From positions 124,001-188,000 of the forward strand of contig NZ_AUCB01000006.1 in NCBI RefSeq assembly GCF_000429545.1: a stretch of 64,000 nt of DNA. The letters run 5' to 3'. Each line of letters begins with the position of its first letter. Position 1 is the stretch's first letter. Below the pieces are notes generated by a model. The model was given only the letters and a program-made list of their open reading frames with translations, did not search any database and was not told the origin of the DNA. Below, one piece after another: positions 7,455 to 16,249 of this stretch. Source of the stretch: Arenibacter certesii DSM 19833 (GTDB lineage Bacteria > Bacteroidota > Bacteroidia > Flavobacteriales > Flavobacteriaceae). Position numbers and translations under genes: made by a program.

Positions 7455-7590
7455 TAATTACAACACCTATAATTAATTGTGGTCAGATTTTCCCCTCGGA
7501 AAATCTAGGCATATTTAGTATGGTTAGTCTGCGGGCCGAAATCCTGTCGGATTTCACACCGAAACCAATCAGAGCTTAACGTTAAAACAT
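7455..7590 (+). repeat. Possible attC-like palindrome 4
   Basis: A gene-free stretch with an ACAAC (7460-7464) at the left, two hairpins inside (GATTTTCCCCTCGGAAAATC at 7486-7505; CGAAATCC facing GGATTTC near 7537-7555), and AACGTTAAAA at the right (7578-7587). The ends match the other palindromes in kind, but the outer arms pair poorly, so this site is weaker than sites 0-3 and 5. Confidence 0.35.
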
Positions 7591-7631
7591 TTAGCCTTAA
7601 AACTTTAGTGCTAAATATTACAAAAAAGAGT

Positions 7632-8039
7632 ATGAAAATTAATCGCATCATTTTATTTGTCATCACCCTACTTACAGTTTCCTGCTAAGAAAAAGAAGAA
7701 GAAGAGAAAATGCAGACGTCCACTATTATTTTTGAGGCTAATGGTACTGGGAAGGTTGATTATATAATTACTAGTAACGATTGTATACCTGAACAATTAG
7801 GTTGTTATTTTGAATCTACAGCCGAAAATCCTTCTCTCCCTTTTAAAGTAAAAGTTGAAGATTAGTATACTGATATAATAACAATGAAAATCATTGTTGG
7901 AAATGAATCAGAAAAAGAGAATTTAACCGAGTTAAAAATAACTATCGATGGCGAAAGTCAAATTCTTAAAAAAGAAGATTTTTGGTGGTGTGATGATGCA
8001 CCATACGGCATACAATTAGAACATAGTGTGGGAAAGTAA
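7632..8039 (+). pseudogene. Small lipoprotein gene with two in-frame stops
   Basis: From ATG 7632 one frame reads a hydrophobic signal ending in a lipobox (LFVITLLTVSC). A TAA directly follows the cysteine (7686-7688). After that come 58 open codons, a TAG at 7863-7865, then 57 more codons to a TAA at 8037-8039. No insertion or deletion breaks the frame, so two point mutations separate it from a protein of about 135 residues. The mature part is acidic (EKEEEEKMQ, then DFWWCDDAPYG) and of unknown function. Stop readthrough cannot be excluded, but decay is more likely given the neighbouring pseudogene. Confidence 0.6.
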
Positions 8040-8427
8040 AGATTGAAATAGAAACGTTCTACAACAAAAGTAACCGTTGCACAAGCGCATAAATCCACGA
8101 AAAACGAATTCTGCAATCCCTTTTCAGGGCTTTATCAACTTGACGGTCCAGATAAATTCTGGAGAGCTTAAAAATAAGTTCAGGTTCGTCTTAAACCAAT
8201 TAATTTTATGAATTCTGAGATTGGGTAAGTTTGGAACTACGAGAGGTGAGAATGTAGGTTCGTCTTGTGCCATTTCTGGCTGAGCGTTGAACTTATAACG
8301 CTTTGATTTGTTCCATTTGAAGTTCGGACGTAACAGTAATTGTCTTAATCTAACCTAAAAGTTATTATTTTTGAAAAATAAGGTTGTTGGTGAGACTCCC
8401 GTTCTAAAGCGCTTAAAAACTAAAATT
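8040..8427. other. Gene-free stretch between pseudogenes
   Basis: I find no coding frame here. GGTTCGTCTTGTGCCAT near 8263-8279 resembles the GGTTCGTTTTGTGCCACT of the intron remnants, and AACGTTC and GTTGCAC words near 8053-8083 could be remains of an old cassette junction. Nothing firmer can be said. Confidence 0.3.
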
Positions 8428-8774
8428 ATGTACCAACTAAACTATCATTCAATTTCAAAACCAGATTTAAATTTTGAAGACTTAGACAATATTCTGGAGA
8501 AAGCAATATCTGTGAACTCAGAAAAAAATAAAGACGGATAAACGGCATCATACTGTTACTTTACTTTGGGAAAATTCTATCGATAAAAAAATATTTTCCT
8601 GAATGTAACATGGGCTATCACAAACCTAATGATAGTAATATAATTGAATTTGTAAACAATTTAATTCTGCTTTCTGATCTATCAGAAAGGTCAACATCCT
8701 CTTTACTTAGTTTTTGGGCAGCAGTAAGAAAAATTTTAAACGATGAGAAAATTGAACTCTATGGGAGTGTTTAA
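8428..8774 (+). pseudogene. BLUF blue-light sensor domain gene, deleted and frameshifted
   Basis: ATG 8428 opens MYQLNYHSISKPDL and DLDNILEKAISVNSEKN, the start of a BLUF (flavin-binding photosensor) domain, then a stop. After a gap that should hold about 35-45 residues of the core, a shifted frame resumes with HTVTLLWENSIDKKIF. After one further shift comes ECNMGYHKPND, SDLSERSTSSLLSFWAAVR and the end at 8772-8774. Short BLUF proteins of about 130-140 residues are common in flavobacteria. An internal deletion and one extra T near 8600 inactivate this copy. Confidence 0.65.
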
Positions 8775-9258
8775 CTGTAAAATGGAATGGTAAATTTTTA
8801 TACTACCATATGCTAAAAACTAAGTTTTCGGATCGTCGATAGGCTAGGGCTAAATATAATGTTGAAGGATTCGATCTCATATAAAGAAAGATTCTTTATA
8901 GCATTTTTATCAAGTCGTATTTCGACAGACTTGCTGTAGTTTTCTCTCGGCCTTTCTACTTTAACATTATTCTTGTAACCTAAATCCAACTTTTGCGCCG
9001 GTTTCGAGAACCGTCCTGTCTCTTTTTGGTTTTACATTTACATTAAGGCATAGCGTTTCTGCCCTCGATTTGAAAGTAGTTCCTATGTCTTATTCGGTAA
9101 CTTCAGTAATTACTTTTAGTGTAATTCAAAAGATAAAATTCACTACTTTTAATCCGGAAGTATTTCATTACGGAAAATTAATAACGCCTGTCTAAACGCC
9201 ATGCAGAGATATTCCACATCGAAAGCAAAATCATACCGTTCTGTATAATATTAAACAT
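8775..9258. other. Gene-free stretch, possible minus-strand coding remnant
   Basis: No intact gene is visible. On the minus strand a stop-free run of about 60 codons covers roughly 8825-9010 (motifs DLGYKNNVKVERPRE and NYSKSVEIRLDKN), without a convincing start. It may be the remains of an older gene. The remainder up to the methyltransferase start shows nothing I can name. Confidence 0.25.
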
Positions 9259-9837
9259 ATGAATGATTCAAATATTCTAGACATACCAAAAATTCATCCC
9301 ATAATAGAAAGGAAAAGTGAAGAAATTGGTTTTACAATGCCCTCCGATTTATATATAGGTAGCTTGCTGAAAACCCTAGTAGCATCAAAACCAAGAGGAC
9401 GATTCCTTGAATTAGGTACAGGCATAGGACTTTCCCTTTCTTGGATGACGGACGGAATGGATGAGCATTCGAGCATCATCACGTTAGATAATGACCAAGA
9501 ACTTATAGACATCTCAAAAGAAAACTTCAAAGACGAAAGACGAATAGAATTTATTTGTGCAGATGGAGCGGAATGGATAAAAAATTATGACGGTGATAAA
9601 TTTGACCTAATTTTTGCGGATGCTTGGCCTGGTAAATATGATGAGTTGGACGAGACTATCGCTCTTTTAAAAATAGGCGGATTTTATATTATCGATGACA
9701 TGACCGCACAGCCAAATTGGCCCGCTGGACATCAGAACAATGTTAACGACTTAATAGAAGCGTTGGAAAGTCGTGTAGATCTAACCCTAACCAAAATAAA
9801 CTGGTCAACGGGGCTGATAATAGCGGTGAAAAAGTAA
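9259..9837 (+). CDS. SAM-dependent methyltransferase, O-methyltransferase type
   Basis: This 192-residue class I methyltransferase has motif I at residues 47-57 (GRFLELGTGIG), an acidic end of strand 2 (ITLDNDQELI, 74-83), a strand-4 region LIFADAWPGKYDELD (117-131) and GGFYIIDDM (140-148). The AD-x-x-x-G-K-Y/D segment resembles metal-dependent O-methyltransferases of the catechol/caffeoyl-CoA type. The substrate cannot be told from sequence. The start at ATG 9259 is well placed. It is the last gene before palindrome 5, in the same orientation as the other cargo. Confidence 0.8.
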   Translation: MNDSNILDIPKIHPIIERKSEEIGFTMPSDLYIGSLLKTLVASKPRGRFLELGTGIGLSLSWMTDGMDEHSSIITLDNDQELIDISKENFKDERRIEFICADGAEWIKNYDGDKFDLIFADAWPGKYDELDETIALLKIGGFYIIDDMTAQPNWPAGHQNNVNDLIEALESRVDLTLTKINWSTGLIIAVKK

Positions 9838-9840
9838 TAA

Positions 9841-10034
9841 GCACAACAGTACGTATAAGCAATACGAGCAAGATGTTTGAATCCAAGTTTTATCTATATT
9901 TATGAGGTCGCAAGATCTTTCCAATTTTGCTTCAACAATTAAAAACTAACCAAAACGCAAAGTTTTTGCTAGGTGAATGACGGAAGGTAAACGCAAGTTT
10001 GTTCCCGCATTACTCATAGCGCTTAGGTGTTACT
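9841..10034 (+). repeat. attC-like palindrome 5
   Basis: This one is uninterrupted by an intron and is the clearest full-length example. GCACAAC (9841-9847) is followed by left arm GTATAAGCAATACGAGC (9853-9869), which pairs, allowing G-T pairs, with right arm TTCCCGCATTACTCATAGC (10002-10020). It ends with TTAGGTGTTACTT (10023-10035). The right arm is identical over 18 bases to that of palindrome 0, nearly 9 kb away. The total length of about 190 bases is long for an attC but within the range of chromosomal integron sites. Confidence 0.6.
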
Positions 10035-10053
10035 TGCCATTTGACAAATCAAG

Positions 10054-11577
10054 ATGCCTATAAGAAAAACAACAATAATCACAGCATTTTTTTGCATTGT
10101 AAAAATAACGCTTCATCTGATTGCTGACTCAAATTCAGGATTTCAAGGAGACGAATTATTGCACATAGAAACAGGAAATTACCCAAGTTTTGGATATATG
10201 GAGTTTCCACCCGTTATTGGTTGGCTGGCTTTTATCCAAAATCAATTTCATTCCCAATCCGTTTTTGTACATCACATCTTCTCTCACATTGCTTCATTAT
10301 TTATTTTAATATTAATCGCAATTACGACAATTGAACTGGGTGGAAAATCAAAAGCAGTATTTATTGTACTGCTTTGTATTTTGACGGCACCAGCTTTCGG
10401 CCGCGGACATCAATTATTTCAACCTGTAGTTTTTACCCATTTTTTCTGGTTGTTATCGTTTTATCAATCGGTTAGGTTCGTCAAAACTCGTGACAAAAAA
10501 TATTTACTTTACTTAACAATCTGCGTTAGTATTGGATTTCTCACAAAATATGATATACTTTTCTTCATAGCAGGCCTTTCTGGTTTACTACTAATCAAGA
10601 GCACAAGAAAATCAATTTTACAAAAGGACATTTGGAAATATATTCTCTTGTTCATTATTCTGATAGCCCCAAATGTTTTATGGCAATACAAGCAAGGATT
10701 TCCGGTACTTGATATGTTTTCACGTCTTTATGAGACACAATTGGATAAACTGACAATAGTAGGAGTTCTTGAAAGTATTGTTATATCCTTAAATCCACTA
10801 ACATTGTTTTTTTGGATTGGCGGTTTAATCTATATGTTTAGAAGAAAGAACAATCCTGACTATTATCGCCCCATCGCATCTACAATCGTCATTTCCATAT
10901 TTCTCTTGGCGTTAAACAAAAGCAAAGCATACTATTTTTATCCCGCAATGATTACTTTGATAATATTCGGAAGCATCTGGTTTGAACAAAAAATCTTATC
11001 AAAACGCCAATGGATCTTATATCCCGCAAGCACTCTTCTTGTTGTTTCGGGCCTCGTGCTGATACCATTTGGGTTAGCTGTTCTGCCATTGGATACATTT
11101 ATTAAATTCGCGAAAATAGAAAAGAAGGACGATCGTTACGAAATAGAATACAACGAGTATTACTCGAAATCAAAATGGGAAAAAACTATGGGCGGACTTA
11201 AAACCGTTTACGATAGTCTACCTATGGACGAAAGAAAGGATTGTTTGATTTGGGGCAAACATTATAGTCAAGCAGGCGGAGTAAACCTGTTTAGGGAAAA
11301 GTATGAAATGCCTAAAGCGTTTTCATACCACGGGAGTTTCTATCTTTGGACACCAGAAAAAGGGGAATTACCTAAAACGATTATAGCGTTTTCAAACGGA
11401 GAGGCTGGAATAGACTTTTTTCAGTCCTTCTTTAGATCGGTTGTGTCGGTAAAACAAATTTATAATCCCTATGCTGATGACGAAAAAGATTTATGGCAAA
11501 CAATATACATTTGTAAAGAACCAACCTTGAATTTTGAACAGTTGCGGTCTGAATTTAAAACAAGGATTTTTGAATAG
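10054..11577 (+). CDS. GT39-type membrane glycosyltransferase (ArnT/PMT-like)
   Basis: This 507-residue polytopic membrane protein has about ten hydrophobic helices through residue 350, then a soluble C-terminal domain (about 360-507). After the first helix comes GFQGDELLHIETGNY with EFPPVIGWLA (about 29-58). This acidic first loop and PP motif are typical of GT39/ArnT-like enzymes, which move a sugar from a polyprenyl-phosphate carrier to an acceptor on the outer face of the inner membrane. The acceptor is unknown. It is the final and largest cargo gene of the array, starts about 20 bases after palindrome 5, and has no partner gene beside it. Confidence 0.75.
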   Translation: MPIRKTTIITAFFCIVKITLHLIADSNSGFQGDELLHIETGNYPSFGYMEFPPVIGWLAFIQNQFHSQSVFVHHIFSHIASLFILILIAITTIELGGKSKAVFIVLLCILTAPAFGRGHQLFQPVVFTHFFWLLSFYQSVRFVKTRDKKYLLYLTICVSIGFLTKYDILFFIAGLSGLLLIKSTRKSILQKDIWKYILLFIILIAPNVLWQYKQGFPVLDMFSRLYETQLDKLTIVGVLESIVISLNPLTLFFWIGGLIYMFRRKNNPDYYRPIASTIVISIFLLALNKSKAYYFYPAMITLIIFGSIWFEQKILSKRQWILYPASTLLVVSGLVLIPFGLAVLPLDTFIKFAKIEKKDDRYEIEYNEYYSKSKWEKTMGGLKTVYDSLPMDERKDCLIWGKHYSQAGGVNLFREKYEMPKAFSYHGSFYLWTPEKGELPKTIIAFSNGEAGIDFFQSFFRSVVSVKQIYNPYADDEKDLWQTIYICKEPTLNFEQLRSEFKTRIFE

Positions 11578-11655
11578 CGATGCAATCGAGCGGGAACGAA
11601 GGATTAATACCCCGACTTCTAGTTTACGCCTTCCCCATTGCGTTAAACAACTAAT
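11578..11655 (+). repeat. Possible terminal attC-like site
   Basis: Behind the glycosyltransferase, GCAAT and GGGAACGAAGG (11583-11605) can pair with CCTTCCCCATTGC (11629-11641), and GCGTTAAAC (11640-11648) fits the consensus right-hand core GTTRRRY. A matching AAC box on the left is not obvious. If real, it marks the right end of the array. The remainder to 11708 is an ordinary leader. Confidence 0.3.
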
Positions 11656-11708
11656 ATCTTCATTTTCAAAATAAATCCTTACCTTGAATTTCAATTTAAA
11701 AACGTAGC

Positions 11709-13136
11709 ATGATGAAGAATCCAAATACACCTACTGCCGGACGACGGCAATTTATCCGAAACACAACAGCCGCAGTAGGGGGTATTATGATAGTTCCCAG
11801 GTATGTTCTTGGAGGCACTGGATATACCGCACCCAGTGACAAAGTAAATATCGGCATTGTCGGGGCGGGAGGTCAGGGACGGAGCAATGTTCGCAGTTTA
11901 CTTCAACTGGACGATGTACAGATTACCTCGGTCACAGATCCGGGTCGTTATTGGGATTTGAATCGATTCTATTACAAGTCCATTGCCGGACGGGAACCGG
12001 TCAGTGAAATGATCGAGGATCATTATCAGAAAAAGGGAGAGAACAAAATGGTGCGTCAATATAAACGATTTAGTGAAATGATGGATAGGGAAAAAGATAT
12101 TGATGCCATTCTTTGCGCTACCCCTGACCATACCCACGCCTTTATCACCATTGCTGCCCTTAAGGCCGGACTGCATGTTTTTTGCGAGAAACCCATGGCT
12201 CACAATATATGGGAAACGAGGATGGTACGTAAGGTAGTACAAGAAACGGGACTCGCCACTCAGATGGGGAACTCGGGACATAGCAAGGACGGCATGCGTT
12301 CCTTGGTCGAATATCTGCAGGATGGTGCTATCGGAACAGTACGCGAAATCCATGCGTGGGTTCCTGCAGGTCGCTGGACCCCAGGAATTACAGGTCTTCC
12401 TCAAGATACCAGTCCACTTCCTCATGATTTTGATTGGAAGGAATGGTTGGGACCAGCCCCATTTAGGCCCTATAACGATCTTTTTTCGCCAGTCACTTGG
12501 CGGGATTTTTGGATCTATGGTTGCGGGGCATTGGGAGACTTTGGATGTCATGATATGGATGCCCCTTTTTGGGCCTTCGATCTATCGAGCCCGTCTGAGG
12601 TTCAGATTTACCCTGCCGGACAAAGTAATAGTGAAATTGCTCCATATGGAGAGGCCGGCACTTATCATTTTCCTGAAAAGAAGGGCCAGGCTGCACTTAA
12701 ATTACACTGGTATTCCGGAGGCTTAAAACCGGATTGGAATCCCCATTTGCCACCGGATTATAAATTCGGAGGGAGGAGCGCCATGTACGTGGGCGATAAA
12801 GGGGTTATTATCACCGATGGAGGTGATCGTTTTCCTCAGATATTTCCCGAATCCTTGAGACAATCTTATCAACCACCTGTGGAACGGATTCCGCGATCCA
12901 AAGGTCATCATCGCGACTGGATAGATGCCATCAAAAACGGAGGGCAATCCAGTGCCAATCTTGATTATGGAAGTCAGCTTACCGAATTAACCCTGCTGGG
13001 GGTTATGTCTCTTAGACTGAATGGTGCTCGGATACATTGGGATGCCAATAATATGAAAGTCAATGGACTGCCAGAAGCAGAATCGATCGTAAAGGAACCA
13101 TCCAATGAAGAATGGGATATTTCCAAGATTATGTAA
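11709..13136 (+). CDS. Gfo/Idh/MocA-family oxidoreductase with TAT signal
   Basis: This 475-residue NAD(P)-dependent dehydrogenase-like protein has a twin-arginine signal (GRRQFIRNTTAAVGG, 11-25). The Rossmann domain follows (VNIGIVGAGGQGRSNVRSL, 47-65; DAILCATPDHTHA; FCEKPMAHN, with the family EKP motif). The C-terminal substrate domain contains ALGDFGCHDMDAPFWAF and ends in DWIDAIKNG. Secreted members in Bacteroidota usually act on sugars or glycosides. The exact substrate is open. It has no operon partners here. Its sequence looks richer in G and C than the cargo genes to its left, so it probably lies outside the array. Confidence 0.85.
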   Translation: MMKNPNTPTAGRRQFIRNTTAAVGGIMIVPRYVLGGTGYTAPSDKVNIGIVGAGGQGRSNVRSLLQLDDVQITSVTDPGRYWDLNRFYYKSIAGREPVSEMIEDHYQKKGENKMVRQYKRFSEMMDREKDIDAILCATPDHTHAFITIAALKAGLHVFCEKPMAHNIWETRMVRKVVQETGLATQMGNSGHSKDGMRSLVEYLQDGAIGTVREIHAWVPAGRWTPGITGLPQDTSPLPHDFDWKEWLGPAPFRPYNDLFSPVTWRDFWIYGCGALGDFGCHDMDAPFWAFDLSSPSEVQIYPAGQSNSEIAPYGEAGTYHFPEKKGQAALKLHWYSGGLKPDWNPHLPPDYKFGGRSAMYVGDKGVIITDGGDRFPQIFPESLRQSYQPPVERIPRSKGHHRDWIDAIKNGGQSSANLDYGSQLTELTLLGVMSLRLNGARIHWDANNMKVNGLPEAESIVKEPSNEEWDISKIM

Positions 13137-13652
13137 ATAGGGACAGATCGTTATTTTTACATTAATAATCGCGGGAATGGAATAAAGCAATAGACAACTT
13201 AAATATTTCCATCAACAAAAATGCTCCTGTAATAGCTACGGGAAAAATAGTATTAAGGCACCAATAGATAACGTTTTGTAAATCATGACCTCCATTAACA
13301 ATTGGCCCGCCTATCTAATTCGGGTAAATGTACGGCGGTCCAATAATGAAACTTAACGTTCCTGAAATTCTTATAACCTAACAGAACCTTTTTCCATTAG
13401 CCGTTTTCCGATAATTGCAAGGTATAAAATAGTACTGGAGAAATACATTGCAATAATTTGACCCCAAATCTTACCCAAAAACTTTGCGCATGGATCCTAT
13501 TCGACTTTTGTAGTGTTCGGGAAGATAATCGTAAAACAAAAATCGAACAGGGCGCAACCTACTCTGAGTCAAGCTTGCATAAGTTTGGTCAATTCTTGTT
13601 AGTTTCACCTTTCCTAAATCATTGATTTTGTAGGAGATTTTAAATGAAAAAA
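13137..13652. other. Gene-free stretch with a decayed membrane-protein tail
   Basis: No intact gene is present. On the minus strand, 13162 to about 13368 reads like the end of a membrane protein (IIGPPYIYPN, a stop, IGGPIVNGGHDLQNVIYWCL, then VAITGAFLLMEIFKLS to TAA at 13162-13164). The internal TAG breaks it. I cannot name the family. Nothing coding is evident from 13370 to 13650. Confidence 0.3.
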
Positions 13653-13735
13653 AGCCCCTGATTTTCCGATTTGACGCAAATTCTTCCCTAAAAATGGGGG
13701 CTAACAGGCCATTTGACGCAAATTTGTAAAATCGG
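13653..13735. repeat. Nested inverted repeats with a 14-base direct repeat
   Basis: ATTTGACGCAAATT occurs at 13669-13682 and again at 13711-13724, and each copy is itself near-palindromic (ATTTG...CAAAT). Around them, AGCCCC (13653-13658) faces GGGGCT (13697-13702), and TTTTCCGATTT (13662-13672) faces AAAATCGGAAAA (13728-13739). Such a cluster could be a protein-binding site, a terminator or the end of the neighbouring replicon. From here to 13904 there is no gene. Confidence 0.5.
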
Positions 13736-13904
13736 AAAAATTAATATTTTCATAAACAGCTAATAGCCAGCGTGTTGAGTGCTGAAGTAAATGCGTAACG
13801 TGGCTTTGCCCGTTACCCTCTTGCTATTCCTTTTCGCTCACACTGCATTGATTGCGTTTGCTTTATAGCGACTAAGACACATCTTGGATTATTTCTAATT
13901 CGGA

Positions 13905-14765
13905 TCATTGGTTTTGATCAGTCCACCATGCGTTTACATCTTTAAAATCCTCGTATAAGTTTGATCTGTCCTCACATTTCGAATTTTGCTCCATCATTCG
14001 ATTAACCACCTTTTTGCCCGCTCTGTCGTTATCCAGATAAAGTGCTACAGATTTATAGGTGGTAAACGTATTAAACGTTTTATCTATAAAGCCTAGAGAG
14101 TTTAAAATTAAAATGTCATTTTCTTCCAATAGATTTCTCTCCCGCTCCATTAGGCTCAACATATCGAACATGCCTTCAGTAACTATCAGCCTATTTTTCC
14201 CATTTATAATGTGAGTAATGTCTTTTGGGGAATTGGAGTTCTTATAGTATTTGTTCCGTAATTCCCATCCCCCGGAATTGTTTCTTAACCCTATGGCGAA
14301 GTATTCCCTGCCTCTGAAAATATAATGGACCTCCTGACAAAGTTGGATTGCCGTGGAAACCGAAATTTTTCGTCCATGTAAATAGCTGATCAATGCAAAA
14401 TGTGTTATGGGCCGTGCATAGCGGATATGAATATCGTTTTCGTTTCGATGGGCGACTAAAGGTTGCTGCTGAAAAGAAAAAGAAATCTGATCCTTCTGTA
14501 ACCAAGCCAAGGTTTCTTTTACAGAGGTACCATTTAATAAACAGATCAGATCAATGACATTGCCACCTTTTCCCTCTCCATGATCGTACCATCTATTTAG
14601 TTTCTTGGACACCTTGAAAGAGGCTTGCGTTTCTGAGCGGAACGGACTCAGGAACCAAGCTTCTTTCTCAGATTCTTTGGTAGGAAAGTGCCCGAGTTTT
14701 GCCAGCGCTTTTCCGATGGGATAATCCCGGGCTCTTTCACACGATATTTTATTGGTTCTTTGCAT
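13905..14765 (-). CDS. Toprim-domain primase (CHC2-like) of a mobile replicon
   Basis: This 286-residue DnaG-like primase is of the kind carried by plasmids and integrative elements. Residues 1-80 have the CHC2 zinc-finger layout (AWFLSPFRSETQASFKV, DHGEGKGGNVIDLI), but the zinc-binding cysteines are largely missing. The Toprim half shows IVTEGMFDMLSL (conserved E), then SVALYLDNDRAGKKV with the D-x-D pair that binds catalytic metal. It would make RNA primers for the element's own replication. It lies downstream of the helicase on the same strand, separated by 255 bases that contain iteron-like repeats. Confidence 0.8.
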   Translation of the reverse strand: MQRTNKISCERARDYPIGKALAKLGHFPTKESEKEAWFLSPFRSETQASFKVSKKLNRWYDHGEGKGGNVIDLICLLNGTSVKETLAWLQKDQISFSFQQQPLVAHRNENDIHIRYARPITHFALISYLHGRKISVSTAIQLCQEVHYIFRGREYFAIGLRNNSGGWELRNKYYKNSNSPKDITHIINGKNRLIVTEGMFDMLSLMERERNLLEENDILILNSLGFIDKTFNTFTTYKSVALYLDNDRAGKKVVNRMMEQNSKCEDRSNLYEDFKDVNAWWTDQNQ

Positions 14766-14790
14766 ATCCTAACATTTAGTTCTCGTTCTT

Positions 14791-15020
14791 GTCATCGTTT
14801 ATTTTTGATGACCAAACGATGACAAAACGATGACGACCTGAGCCCCCGTAGTCATTGACCTAACCATTATCTGTCATCATTTCATCAAAAAAAAGAAGAA
14901 TAGGTAGTATGTTTTTCTTTTCATTAGCCCCTTTTTTTGAAGAATGATGCGAAATCGCCCGAATCACCTATAAACAGTACGTTTATCTCCGCATCGTTTT
15001 GTCATCGTATCATCGTTTTG
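14791..15020. repeat. Iteron-like repeats, candidate replication origin
   Basis: The gap between helicase and primase holds repeated copies of ATCGTT/AACGAT words. They are GTCATCGTTT (14791-14800), AAACGATGAC (14814-14823), AAACGATGAC (14825-14834), GCATCGTTTT (14991-15000), GTCATCGTAT (15001-15010) and TCATCGTTTT (15010-15019). The third is spaced 11 bases from the second, and the last three are about 10 bases apart. Clustered repeats beside replication genes are typical of iteron origins bound by an initiator. An A-rich tract lies between the two clusters. Confidence 0.5.
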
Positions 15021-16217
15021 CTATTCTTGCCCAAAATGGTCGGACAAGAATTCCTTGTTTATGGTGTAATACCTCCCCTTGGTATCGGTCAACCCCATCC
15101 CTCCTTCGCGCCATATCATCAACTTTCTATAGGCCATGGAATTTTCCTGATTAATGAGTTTCCAGTCCTTTTTTAGAATATGCCTCAATTGGGTAAGGTC
15201 CGTTTTAATTCGGGTTTGATTTAAAAGATGTAAAGCGTCCATAGGACATAAATGCACCTCTTCCATATCAAATGTTTCCATTGCGCTCAGGATTATACTG
15301 ACAAGTTCCTTTTCCACCCTGTTCTTGTTGTTCTGCATCAGGTTCTCCAAGGCCTTGGTCTTGATCTGGGCCGGGGTAAACCACATTCGGGTCCTATTGG
15401 GGGTGGTCAGTTTTCGTTGTTGCAAATAATAGAGGAATGCCGGTATCTCCCTTTCGAGATATTCCAAAAATCGTGTTACCTCTTTAGTCACCGACGGAAT
15501 CTTCAATACCCAAAAACGGGTCTCGTTAGTATCTATCTTGATAAAATTGTCCTCGTTATTACTACAAAGAATAAACTTCCCAAAGAATTCTACTTCCCGC
15601 TTGTCCTTCCCCTTGGCCTCCAGTTTATTAAAATTGGTTGTACTCAGGTATTTTATCCTTTCGGTCAATTCTTCTTTATTAAAAAGAACCTCCTCTATGC
15701 AGATTAAAAGCTTGTTGGCCCAATCCGCATTGAACTGACTGCTAAAGCTGTCATTGGTGAGGTAGGTCATGTTATTTTCGAACATGGCTTTTAGCCATTT
15801 AAGAAAGGTGGTCTTGCCCGTGGAGCGCTCTTTGGATACTAGGCACAGTATAGGTAGCACCTGAACCGGCCTTAGATATAAAAGCTGTAGATAATCCAGA
15901 CCTAATTCCAACTGGGAACCGAAGATATGTTCTAGAAATTGTAAGGTATAAGGATAAGCACCCTCTTCCGGGGTATATTGTAAGGGTGCATAGGTGTTAT
16001 AAAATCCATGACATTCTTGTTTGTAATGGATATGGCTGGGAAGGCAGGTGAACCCGTCATATTTTTTGATTCTCCCGATAAAGCTCCTTCCATGATCTTG
16101 ACGGATGGCTTGCAAGGTCCATGGAACAATGATTTCGTTGAAATGCCCGGCTATGGTCGGGACACGCACCAATTTGTAATAGATGGTGCCCACACGGATG
16201 TAAGTTGCGTCTTTCAT
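15021..16217 (-). CDS. Superfamily 3-type (D5-like) primase-associated helicase
   Basis: This 398-residue protein has an ATPase core resembling phage/plasmid primase-helicases (D5/DUF5906 type). The Walker A motif is SKERSTGKTT (residues 128-137). Walker B is LLICIEEVLF (170-179), followed by a sensor-like strand FILCSNNEDN (about 212-221) and ETRFWVLKIP (about 228-237). The C-terminal 100 residues are helical and probably bind DNA. It would unwind DNA at the element's origin. It sits between the HTH gene (32 bases upstream) and the iteron-like repeats, so the three genes look like one replication operon. Confidence 0.75.
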   Translation of the reverse strand: MKDATYIRVGTIYYKLVRVPTIAGHFNEIIVPWTLQAIRQDHGRSFIGRIKKYDGFTCLPSHIHYKQECHGFYNTYAPLQYTPEEGAYPYTLQFLEHIFGSQLELGLDYLQLLYLRPVQVLPILCLVSKERSTGKTTFLKWLKAMFENNMTYLTNDSFSSQFNADWANKLLICIEEVLFNKEELTERIKYLSTTNFNKLEAKGKDKREVEFFGKFILCSNNEDNFIKIDTNETRFWVLKIPSVTKEVTRFLEYLEREIPAFLYYLQQRKLTTPNRTRMWFTPAQIKTKALENLMQNNKNRVEKELVSIILSAMETFDMEEVHLCPMDALHLLNQTRIKTDLTQLRHILKKDWKLINQENSMAYRKLMIWREGGMGLTDTKGRYYTINKEFLSDHFGQE

Positions 16218-16249
16218 GGCTATGTCATCATGAAGCTGGATTACATCCC

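Noticed and set aside
8775-9258. Annotating the minus-strand open run near 8825-9010 as a gene
   Set aside because: It has no plausible start, no recognisable family and no clear end; mentioned only as a possible remnant.
11898-12551. 217-residue antisense frame in the Gfo/Idh/MocA gene
   Set aside because: The sense strand carries clear family motifs along the whole length; the antisense product has none.
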